A stretch of 5,282 nucleotides of DNA, taken from positions 1 through 5,282 of the forward strand of contig JAICXS010000180.1 of the NCBI GenBank assembly GCA_025934615.1, in the 5' to 3' direction. The notes under the pieces were generated by a model, which searched no databases, was not told the origin of the DNA, and worked only from the letters and a program-made list of their open reading frames with translations. Made by a program: the position numbers and the translations under genes. Each line of letters starts with the position of its first letter. The first letter of the stretch is position 1. Shown here in pieces: positions 1-4,944 of this stretch. Origin of the DNA: Nitrospiraceae bacterium (GTDB lineage Bacteria > Nitrospirota > Nitrospiria > Nitrospirales > Nitrospiraceae).

Positions 1-52
1 CGTCATCGACGATGAGAATATCCGCCTGTGCCGCTATTTTACTATTCTGCAT
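1..52 (-). CDS. Response regulator / receiver-domain protein, N-terminal fragment
   Basis: Only the first 17 codons lie in the window; the gene continues past the left edge. The peptide starts MQNSKIAAQ and runs into ADILIVDD, the typical first beta strand of a CheY-like receiver (REC) domain, ending in the acidic pair that helps bind Mg2+ for phosphoryl transfer. The phospho-acceptor Asp and any output domain lie outside, so it could be a stand-alone regulator, a DNA-binding regulator or a hybrid histidine kinase. The ATG is the only usual start codon after an in-frame TAG at 77-79, and an AAAGG stretch sits just upstream, so the start is well supported. The family call rests on one short motif. 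Confidence 0.72.
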   Translation of the reverse strand, partial: MQNSKIAAQADILIVDD

Positions 53-514
53 AGTGCCTTTGAAAAGTCGCGGCTGCTAGGATTGCTTCTGCCCTCTCTC
101 GTCAACCAAGACAAGGCACTCCATCGGAATGCGACGCCGGCCGTTCAGGTCTGTAGCACCGGTTTGCGCAAATTCATAACCCGTATTATGCCATATGGTA
201 GCCATTGCGGACCCACCGCCTTCTACTCGGCACAACGGTGGAGGCAGCTCGAAGACACACGAAACCCCGCCTCCCCTCTCTGAAGTGATCCAGTTGGGTA
301 TCGGGACATACGTATACTGTGGCTGTGTTAGACCGGGTCTCCTCAGAGAGACACATTGGCCACAACTTCCGCCTGCGACTTTTCGGCTCACGTGCGCTCT
401 GAGCGATGAACTCCTCCCTTCGCGCTCTTCGCCACAACATGCTGGCTCCAACGGCCATTCAACAATGGTATCGCCCATACAGGACCACGAGCCTTACATC
501 TATTCTCCGGAAGA
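53..514. other. About 460 bp with no convincing gene
   Basis: This is the space between the end of the ribbon-helix-helix gene and the receiver-domain gene. Open frames exist on both strands (for example minus 478-77 and plus 195-599), but they overlap one another, lack good ribosome sites, are rich in Arg/Pro/Ser as out-of-frame translations often are, and show no family signature I recognise. Small palindromes occur, such as ATACGTAT near 309-316 and GGTCTC/GAGAC arms near 335-350, but neither resembles an intrinsic terminator followed by T residues. The promoter of the receiver gene should lie in the lower part. No tRNA or other RNA gene was recognised. Confidence 0.5.
77..205 (-). CDS. 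Possible small ORF (42 aa) upstream of the receiver gene
   Basis: From an ATG at 205 this frame encodes 42 residues beginning MATIWHNTGY and ending in a fairly protein-like stretch (GRRRIPMECLVLVDERG). The TAG stop lies 24 nt before the receiver-gene ATG and in the same frame. A weak GGTGGG precedes the ATG. It could be a leader peptide, a small co-transcribed gene, the remnant of a longer protein, or chance. I recognise no family. It is listed because of its position; it is more likely than not to be spurious. Confidence 0.15.
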   Translation of the reverse strand: MATIWHNTGYEFAQTGATDLNGRRRIPMECLVLVDERGQKQS

Positions 515-892
515 TTACCGGTCTGGATTCCGAGGTCTTCCTCCTTTGAGGTCCTCAAGCCGTCTGGGAAATGGCTGTCCATTTAGTTCTTCCCACTGAT
601 CCAATGACCGAACTAACGCCTGCTCGAGAAGCTTGGCTAACGTGAGTCCTTTCGTCCAATAGACGGTATTTCGCGACCGTTCCAGCAGGTCGAGCGGGAG
701 AGAGACGGTCAACCGTTTTCGCTCGACCGTTCTCCGCTGGGTCGGGGTGGAAACCGGGCAATCGGATGGCACATTCGCTTCGCATGTCTCTTCTGAAAGC
801 CAGGCAGACTCGTGTGCATGCTCCTTGAGCGAGTGGCAGGAAGACGATTCGGAAGCGGGCGGCTTTACGGTCGAGTCTACTGTAAGGTTCAC
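515..892 (-). CDS. Ribbon-helix-helix-type (CopG/Arc-like) small protein
   Basis: This is a 125-aa protein of two parts. Residues 1-57 are a Ser/Glu/Cys-rich, probably disordered leader. Residues 58-98 (KRLTVSLPLDLLERSRN, then GLTLAKLLEQAL) have the pattern of a ribbon-helix-helix fold: an alternating beta strand followed by two amphipathic helices. The tail has a PFPRR stretch and a basic GGRPRNPDR end, which I associate with RHH-like proteins on plasmids and integrative elements. Known RHH proteins bind operator DNA as dimers, often as autorepressors, antitoxins or partition partners; which applies here is unknown. No toxin or ParA gene is adjacent in the window. The start is a GTG fixed by a strong Shine-Dalgarno site (899-905). 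It lies 36 bp downstream of the small membrane-protein gene, so the two are probably co-transcribed. A shorter form starting near the RHH core cannot be excluded, but the ribosome site argues for the long one. Confidence 0.75.
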   Translation of the reverse strand: MNLTVDSTVKPPASESSSCHSLKEHAHESAWLSEETCEANVPSDCPVSTPTQRRTVERKRLTVSLPLDLLERSRNTVYWTKGLTLAKLLEQALVRSLDQWEELNGQPFPRRLEDLKGGRPRNPDR

Positions 893-898
893 GACGTT

Positions 899-905
899 CC
901 TCCTT
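899..905 (-). promoter_or_regulatory. Strong Shine-Dalgarno site fixing a GTG start
   Basis: On the minus strand this reads AAGGAGG, six bases before the GTG at 892. It is the main reason to accept GTG as the start of the ribbon-helix-helix gene and to keep its long N-terminal leader. Confidence 0.8.
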
Positions 906-928
906 TCTACTCTGCCTGAGACGAGTTG

Positions 929-1114
929 TTATGCGGCCGCATGGCGTTCATACTGCTCTTGACGGTGTCCTGCTTCGTCGGGCACTTCAGTCTGGTTGTT
1001 GGCTTCCTCTGGATGGGACGACGTCGTCTCATCCTGAACGGAGGCCACCACCATGATCCACAGTAATCCCACCATCCCGATTAAGATGCCCCAAGTGATT
1101 AAAGCCCAATCCAT
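929..1114 (-). CDS. Small single-span membrane protein, 61 aa, unknown function
   Basis: Residues 3-25 form a continuous hydrophobic segment (Trp, Leu, Ile, Val, Gly) that should span the inner membrane once. The remainder is a hydrophilic tail rich in Glu, Gln, Asn and His, ending HAAA. The length is typical of small membrane proteins that sit next to a partner, but I recognise no family. The ATG at 1114 is preceded by GGAGGAG (1117-1123), a strong ribosome site at short spacing, which makes this a real gene despite its size. It is the first gene of an apparent pair with the ribbon-helix-helix gene, 36 bp downstream. A role in sensing or anchoring for that regulator is possible but is only an inference from adjacency. 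Confidence 0.65.
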   Translation of the reverse strand: MDWALITWGILIGMVGLLWIMVVASVQDETTSSHPEEANNQTEVPDEAGHRQEQYERHAAA

Positions 1115-1116
1115 AA

Positions 1117-1123
1117 CTCCTCC
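1117..1123 (-). promoter_or_regulatory. Shine-Dalgarno site of the small membrane protein
   Basis: On the minus strand this reads GGAGGAG, with the GGAGG core four bases before the ATG at 1114. It supports translation of this very short gene. Confidence 0.75.
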
Positions 1124-1130
1124 ATTTGGG

Positions 1131-1136
1131 ATTGTA
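1131..1136 (-). promoter_or_regulatory. Possible -10 element before the small membrane-protein gene
   Basis: On the minus strand this reads TACAAT, one mismatch from TATAAT, 16 bp upstream of the ATG. The only -35-like sequence, TTGCTC (1158-1163), is 21 bp away, which is too far for a standard sigma-70 promoter. The transcript would also start almost at the ribosome site. Weak. Confidence 0.15.
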
Positions 1137-1206
1137 ACTGGGTTTAAGGGAAAGCATGAGCAAGGAAGATGCCCCGATGATGTTCTAAGACCTCGAGGCG
1201 CAGTAC

Positions 1207-1224
1207 ATTCAAAGGCTATTGAAT
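1207..1224. repeat. Perfect 6-bp inverted repeat, possible operator
   Basis: The arms ATTCAA and TTGAAT are separated by six bases (AGGCTA). The site lies about 95 bp upstream of the small membrane-protein start, in the interval that must carry the promoter of that gene and the ribbon-helix-helix gene. The symmetry suits a dimeric regulator, but short palindromes are also common by chance. Confidence 0.25.
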
Positions 1225-1281
1225 AGTGGATGAAAGATATTGAGGGAAAAAAGTTTGATCTCGGTCAGATGAAGAGAGGAT

Positions 1282-1301
1282 CGATAAAACCGTATCGTTT
1301 T
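1282..1301. repeat. Overlapping, mutually exclusive short inverted repeats
   Basis: CGATA (1282-1286) pairs with TATCG (1293-1297), while AAAAC (1286-1290) pairs with GTTTT (1297-1301). The two hairpins share bases, so only one can form at a time. On the plus strand the first stem is followed by TTTT, but no supported plus-strand gene ends here. On the minus strand it lies about 100 bp past the lipoprotein stop and lacks a following T run. A nearby hairpin, TCCGA/TCGGA (1322-1336), is similar in size. They may be operator sites or weak structures; no clear terminator is seen. Confidence 0.2.
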
Positions 1302-1399
1302 GAGTACATACTTTTATCCTGTCCGATACAGTCGGAGAAGAGAAGGGCGGTGAGTGATAACCGACAAGCTCGAGAAGAAGAGGGGATGGAACGACGACC

Positions 1400-2296
1400 T
1401 CAGCGCTCGGTACTGATCAAAGCAGTGGGAGTGACTCGCGTCCATCGATAGTCTCCACCCCATTGACGCGGTGGAATATTGGACCGATTACCAACACGCG
1501 TATACCACCATTTGCCGGTGGCCGTCATACCATCTTCCGACAAACGAACCTCAAAGCCTCCCTCGCGATCGTTACCGGGTTGATGCCACACGCCTTCCCA
1601 ATGCCCGTCGGCAATACGGGTCGTGAGAAGCCGCCCACCTTGCCACGTGTAGTCGCCATTACCGGACGCATCCAGCACAGCACGATAGGTCTTCTCCTCT
1701 TCCTGAATGGTCCATTCACCGCTGACGTCGATGGGCGTTTCCGATTGTAAAGCAGGCGCATGTGACGCGCGATGTTCCGATCCTAGCGGGTGCGTTTCCG
1801 GCGCGCGCGTGAACGATTCATGCCACTGCACGAGCAACCATCGTCCGTCCCGGCGTTCGAGTACGCCTGACTCACGCAAGGGCAGGAGCATTTTTCGTGC
1901 ATCTTCTCCGCTTCCTTCATAACGGATGTAGTCGATTTCGGCCGTGTACCAGGCGAAATCGCCCCGCTCCCACACATGAAGTTCCTTGATAGGAATATCC
2001 AGACGCGTGACCGTCTCGAATTCCTGTTGCATCTCACGCGCGAGTTCGTTCCATCCAACATACTTTCGCCCGCCGACGGAATACCCGACCATATCGCCGT
2101 CCTTCGACACCAGCCGTTGAAGCTTGTCCATGTTTCGCGTTTCATTGGCATGAAACATCGCACGGATCGCCGCTTCAGGTGTGGCCGGATGTTCGACATC
2201 GGCAGCGCGGGGCAGGGCCGAACAGGAGCAAATGAGCAACGGCGCAATGCCCAGCTGCATAATCCATCGACTCAGGGATAAGGCCGTAGACGACAT
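1400..2296 (-). CDS. Exported (probable lipoprotein) protein with NTF2/SnoaL-like domain and C-terminal beta domain
   Basis: A 298-aa protein. The N-terminus carries a basic/hydrophobic signal sequence ending ICSC; Cys25 fits a lipobox loosely, so membrane anchoring by lipidation is likely. Cleavage by signal peptidase I after the following Ala residues is the alternative. Residues 38-165 match the layout of NTF2/SnoaL-like DUF4440 domains: an N-terminal helix with TPEAAIRAMFHANETRNMDK, a V-S-D-G segment, a GW motif where the fold pairs strands, then long strands ending GRWLLVQWHES. Such domains bind small ligands or act as enzyme scaffolds; no catalytic set is evident here. Residues 189-287 form a Gly/Trp-rich beta region (SGEWTIQEEE, GGFEVRLSEDGMTATGKWW) typical of a small barrel or sandwich. 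Two adjacent ATGs exist (2299 and 2296). GGAGG (2301-2305) is one base from the first and four from the second, so the second is preferred. It appears to be transcribed alone. Confidence 0.75.
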   Translation of the reverse strand: MSSTALSLSRWIMQLGIAPLLICSCSALPRAADVEHPATPEAAIRAMFHANETRNMDKLQRLVSKDGDMVGYSVGGRKYVGWNELAREMQQEFETVTRLDIPIKELHVWERGDFAWYTAEIDYIRYEGSGEDARKMLLPLRESGVLERRDGRWLLVQWHESFTRAPETHPLGSEHRASHAPALQSETPIDVSGEWTIQEEEKTYRAVLDASGNGDYTWQGGRLLTTRIADGHWEGVWHQPGNDREGGFEVRLSEDGMTATGKWWYTRVGNRSNIPPRQWGGDYRWTRVTPTALISTER

Positions 2297-2300
2297 CATT

Positions 2301-2305
2301 CCTCC
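2301..2305 (-). promoter_or_regulatory. Shine-Dalgarno site that decides between two ATGs
   Basis: GGAGG on the minus strand directly precedes tandem ATG codons. Spacing of four bases to the ATG at 2296 against one base to that at 2299 favours the downstream start of the lipoprotein gene. Confidence 0.6.
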
Positions 2306-2337
2306 AAACCGCGTATGAAGAAGGGGAACAAGAGTTC

Positions 2338-2354
2338 ACTACGAGGATCGTAGT
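2338..2354. repeat. Perfect 7-bp inverted repeat in the lipoprotein leader
   Basis: ACTACGA and TCGTAGT flank a three-base loop (GGA). The site is about 42 bp upstream of the preferred start codon and downstream of the proposed promoter, so it would lie in the 5' untranslated region. It could be an operator for a dimeric regulator or an RNA hairpin affecting translation or stability. There is no T run for termination. Confidence 0.4.
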
Positions 2355-2379
2355 AAACGATATTGTAGACCAAGGGGTT

Positions 2380-2406
2380 TTACTATGCAGTCGGCTAGCG
2401 TGTCAA
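2380..2406 (-). promoter_or_regulatory. Possible sigma-70 promoter of the lipoprotein gene
   Basis: On the minus strand a consensus TTGACA (2401-2406) is followed, after 15 bp, by TAGTAA (2380-2385). The -35 is perfect, but the -10 matches only half of TATAAT and the spacing is short. It is the best candidate in the gap before the lipoprotein gene. Confidence 0.3.
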
Positions 2407-2418
2407 TCGGCGTCAGCC

Positions 2419-2583
2419 TTACTGACCCTTCACCTTCTCCGTCAGCCAATTGAGCAACGGGCGCAGCGCAGGCAGAACGGCCGAATCGTCCATCTCAATC
2501 GTATGCCGACGTAGGAAGCGATCCACGCCGGACAAGACGCTCTTGGGATTGGACGGGGTTGGCTGCCGGCGACACCAAATTGG
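2419..2583 (-). pseudogene. Possible C-terminal gene remnant, start-less open stretch
   Basis: Between the third DUF928 gene and the lipoprotein gene the minus strand is open from just after a TGA (2584-2586) to a TAA (2419-2421), 54 codons. The second half reads like a real protein C-terminus (SGVDRFLRRHTIEMDD, then a Leu-rich helix LPALRPLLNWLTEKVKGQ) with clear amphipathic helical periodicity. There is no ATG near its beginning (one internal ATG, with GTG and TTG further up) and no ribosome site. It is best read as the tail of a decayed gene whose upstream part has been replaced, or as a very short gene using GTG. I do not recognise the family; similarity to the DUF928 proteins is not evident. 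Confidence 0.35.
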
Positions 2584-2603
2584 TCAATGAGAGAGTAAGC
2601 GTA

Positions 2604-3356
2604 TCAGCGTACGCCACTCTGACGCAGCTCAAATTCTGCAATCTGCGGCAAATTAATTTGCTTGAGCAGTGAGGCGCGCTGCTTTCTCAGGAACGAATCG
2701 CCCGGATTCGACTCAATGAGATCAGAGACGCAACCGATGGCGTCATACCATAGTCCGGCTTCAGCATAGCGCAACACCGCCTCTTCAGTGCACACAATCG
2801 GAAACCCTAGTGCGCTACCCTCGTTGAACTCTATTCGCTCGATCATACCGCCGGTGACAAGATCCGTTGAGGGTCTATCATGGTCTTGGACAATACTAAC
2901 GGACCATCGGAACTGTATCCCCGGATCCAATGAAATACCATAGTCCCTTGGGCGGACAGTTTGATAACCTGCATCCTTCGGCGGCGGCAGCTCAATTTCA
3001 GCAATCGAACGAATAGCACGCGGATCCGTTAAGGTAAATTGAACGGGAAGCGATGTCGCATGAGAAGCGTACCAGTAGAGAGTGGGGTCTTTCTTTGTGG
3101 TGAATCCTACATGATCCGGAACCAACGCGACGATCCTTAAGTCGTTCGCTGCCTGCCCACGCAGGCCGCTTTCCATGCGTGCATGCGGTACTTTATTCTT
3201 TGGGGGCACATAGACGGGCATGCGACGGTCTGAGGCTAAGGCGTCAGCGGAAGCCCGAGAAGTTGTCAACTCAGCGGCTGTTACGCGGTCCGAACCATCC
3301 GAGGATGTAAGGCTAAACGCAGCAAGGATTAAAGCGATTGAACCGGGAACCGTCAT
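2604..3356 (-). CDS. Exported DUF928-family protein (paralog C)
   Basis: A 250-aa protein and the last of three homologous genes. Residues 1-28 form a hydrophobic export segment without the usual Lys/Arg at its start, with a likely cut after one of the Ala residues near 27-28. Then follow MPVYVPPKNK (46-55) and the DUF928 body: VALVPDHVGFT (76-86), PTLYWYAS (91-98), a strand ending FTLTDPR, LDPGIQFRWSV (143-153), GGMIERI (169-175), YAEAGLWYDAI (197-207) and a helical LRKQRASLL tail. DUF928 proteins have no established biochemical role. The start ATG overlaps the TGA of paralog B (ATGA) and has no good ribosome site of its own, so translation probably depends on termination of paralog B. No clear terminator follows its TGA. 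Confidence 0.85.
   Translation of the reverse strand: MTVPGSIALILAAFSLTSSDGSDRVTAAELTTSRASADALASDRRMPVYVPPKNKVPHARMESGLRGQAANDLRIVALVPDHVGFTTKKDPTLYWYASHATSLPVQFTLTDPRAIRSIAEIELPPPKDAGYQTVRPRDYGISLDPGIQFRWSVSIVQDHDRPSTDLVTGGMIERIEFNEGSALGFPIVCTEEAVLRYAEAGLWYDAIGCVSDLIESNPGDSFLRKQRASLLKQINLPQIAEFELRQSGVR
3353..3356 (-). other. ATGA stop/start overlap between DUF928 paralogs B and C
   Basis: The last A-TGA of paralog B contains the ATG of paralog C on the minus strand. With no Shine-Dalgarno sequence before this ATG, the arrangement points to translational coupling and to expression of both proteins from one transcript in linked amounts. Confidence 0.8.
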
Positions 3357-4141
3357 TTAAGCATGCCGTCTGTCGCAGCTTGCAGCTTGTCCCACTCCGA
3401 TACTTCCTGCAATCCCACCTGTTCGAGTAGCGACGCCCGTTGCCTGCGAAGAACAGGATCATTGGGTGCGAGGGCGATCAGCTGGGAAATCGAGCTGAGA
3501 GCGTCATACCACAGCCCTTGCTGAGCGTAGAACTGAACGGCCTCAATGCTGCTCAGCGTGGCGAGATCCGAAGTGCTGAACGTCGGTTCGATGCGCTGGA
3601 TCATGCCGCCCGACACAATATCGCGAGAGGGTACGTCAATATCGAGCACGACATCCACGTACCATCGGTATAACACATTCGGCTCAAGTGTAATGCCAAC
3701 ATCTTTGAATCGGATCGCTTGTACACCGGGCTGAGCGGCCAGAGTCAACTGATGAACCACACCAATTGAGCGGGTATCGACCAAGACAAACATGACTTTC
3801 GAAGCCGTTGGCTTGGAGAGATACCAGTAGAGATCCGGTTGACTGGCGATAGTAAGACCCACATGGTCGGGCACAAGCGGCAGGACCAGCAATCCTTGGC
3901 TTCCACGTCCACGGGTGCCGCCCTCGATACGGGCCTTTGGCGGCCGCAGGCCGTTCAAATCTTCTTGAGGTACCATTGTTCTCACATCTGTACCAGACTC
4001 GTTTATCTTAGTTGCTTCTCTTCCCGCGAAGGCGGTTTGCGGGAACGACAGGACTGCTCCTGCGACACACGTACCGAGAAGGCTCGCGGCAAATGCGCAC
4101 GTTCGCACGGCGCTAAAGACCTGAAGATTGTTAGGGGCCAT
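3353..4141 (-). CDS. Exported DUF928-family protein (paralog B)
   Basis: A 262-aa protein. Residues 1-39 look like a Sec signal peptide (an Arg at 13, a hydrophobic core 16-32, and an AFA cleavage site at 37-39). The mature part has the DUF928 landmarks: RIEGGTRGRG (71-80), which is the family's glycine/arginine start, LPLVPDHVGLT (87-97), PDLYWYLS (102-109), LEPNVLYRWYV (152-162), GGMIQRI (178-184), YAQQGLWYDAL (205-215) and a helical end LRRQRASLLEQVGL (231-244). It belongs to the family best known from Cyanobacteria, where it is often found near CHAT proteins; its role is unknown. The frame is open further upstream to 4354, but that part overlaps paralog A completely. GAAGGG (4145-4150) and the signal peptide pick the ATG at 4141, giving an 11-bp overlap with paralog A. 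Confidence 0.88.
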   Translation of the reverse strand: MAPNNLQVFSAVRTCAFAASLLGTCVAGAVLSFPQTAFAGREATKINESGTDVRTMVPQEDLNGLRPPKARIEGGTRGRGSQGLLVLPLVPDHVGLTIASQPDLYWYLSKPTASKVMFVLVDTRSIGVVHQLTLAAQPGVQAIRFKDVGITLEPNVLYRWYVDVVLDIDVPSRDIVSGGMIQRIEPTFSTSDLATLSSIEAVQFYAQQGLWYDALSSISQLIALAPNDPVLRRQRASLLEQVGLQEVSEWDKLQAATDGMLK

Positions 4142-4889
4142 TTTCCCTTCGATCATACTCTGCCACATCAATAAGGCCCGCCTTGTCGAGCAGGGCCGCG
4201 CGCTGCAGCCGTAGCACGCGATCGCGAGGATGGGCGACAATAAGATCTGAAATAACTTGTATCGCGTCATACCATAGTCCGGATTCGACATAGAGACAGA
4301 AGACATCTCTTGAATCCCTACAAGCGGTACGCCCTTCCAAGATGGCCTGATCATAAGGGATTCGCTCTATGATGCCCATGGCATGTATATCTTTCGATGG
4401 CGACAATTGATCCACTTCAAGGGAAACATGGCATCGATAGGGAATTTGAGGCTCCAGTTCTACGCCGTAATCTGCGAGCCGGATCGTTTGGATGCCGGCC
4501 TTTGTCGGGGGCCTCAGACCTACTTTCAGCATGGGCTCTATCAGCCGTGGATCTTCCAGCGTAAAGGTGATGCGGTAAGGAGTAGGTTCCGAAAGGTACC
4601 AGTACAACGCAGGTGACTTTTTGACTGTTTCGCCGATATGGTCATAAGGTGCGAGCACCTTGAGCACCGGTTCACCTTCTTTGCCTCCTCGAAAGCCACC
4701 ATCGACCCGGCCTGTTATGTGATTTTTATTCCGAGGCTTGTACACCGGCATGTACGGTTCGGCTGACGCCTGGCGGCCTTGGAACGTAGTTGACGGTGGG
4801 GGTGACGGCTGATCTGTCGCAACCGCGTCACACAGACCATTCAAACTATGCTGAACTAACAGTAGAACCGCAAGCAATGCCACTCTCAT
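4131..4889 (-). CDS. Exported DUF928-family protein (paralog A)
   Basis: A 252-aa protein from the preferred ATG at 4889. That start gives a classic signal peptide (MRVALLAVLLLV core, cleavage after AVA at 22-24) and has AGGTG (4896-4900) six bases before it. The frame stays open to 4997, and ATGs at 4913 and 4937 would add N-terminal residues; the 4937 start would lie 7 bp from the CHAT stop but has a poorly spaced ribosome site. Landmarks: MPVYKPRNK (47-55), GGFRGGKEGE (64-73), VLAPYDHIGET (78-88), PALYWYLS (93-100), LEPQIPYRCHV (145-155), MGIIERI (171-177), YVESGLWYDAI (200-210) and LRLQRAALLDKAGL (226-239). Cys153 replaces the Trp found at this position in B and C. It shares the MPVY motif with C, so A and C look closer to each other than to B. 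Function unknown. Confidence 0.87.
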   Translation of the reverse strand: MRVALLAVLLLVQHSLNGLCDAVATDQPSPPPSTTFQGRQASAEPYMPVYKPRNKNHITGRVDGGFRGGKEGEPVLKVLAPYDHIGETVKKSPALYWYLSEPTPYRITFTLEDPRLIEPMLKVGLRPPTKAGIQTIRLADYGVELEPQIPYRCHVSLEVDQLSPSKDIHAMGIIERIPYDQAILEGRTACRDSRDVFCLYVESGLWYDAIQVISDLIVAHPRDRVLRLQRAALLDKAGLIDVAEYDRRENGP

Positions 4890-4944
4890 GGTGCACACCT
4901 GGTGACAGGACATCCAAGGCGCTATTCTCCACAGCATAAGCCTT

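Noticed and set aside
186..458. Minus-strand 90-codon open frame
   Set aside because: Arg-rich, without any recognisable motif, and overlapped by other equally poor frames; no ribosome site.
388..582. Minus-strand 64-codon open frame overlapping the end of the ribbon-helix-helix gene
   Set aside because: It is largely in a different frame of the real gene's tail and the following spacer, with no family signature.
195..599. Plus-strand 134-codon open frame
   Set aside because: No ribosome site; Pro/Ser/Arg-rich composition typical of an out-of-frame reading. Its end overlaps the well-supported ribbon-helix-helix gene on the other strand.
1282..1301. Intrinsic terminator for the lipoprotein gene
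   Set aside because: The stem is only 5 bp and AT-rich, and on the minus strand it is not followed by a T run.
1230..1451. Plus-strand 73-codon open frame in the interval before the lipoprotein stop
   Set aside because: No Shine-Dalgarno sequence. It runs into the lipoprotein gene on the opposite strand and has a Lys/Arg/Glu-rich composition without a fold signature.
1783..2247. Minus-strand 154-codon open frame
   Set aside because: A Cys/Arg/Met-rich frame shadow inside the lipoprotein gene, whose own frame has a coherent signal peptide and domain structure.
4142..4354. N-terminal extension of DUF928 paralog B
   Set aside because: It lies entirely inside paralog A in another frame. The ribosome site and signal peptide place the start at 4141.
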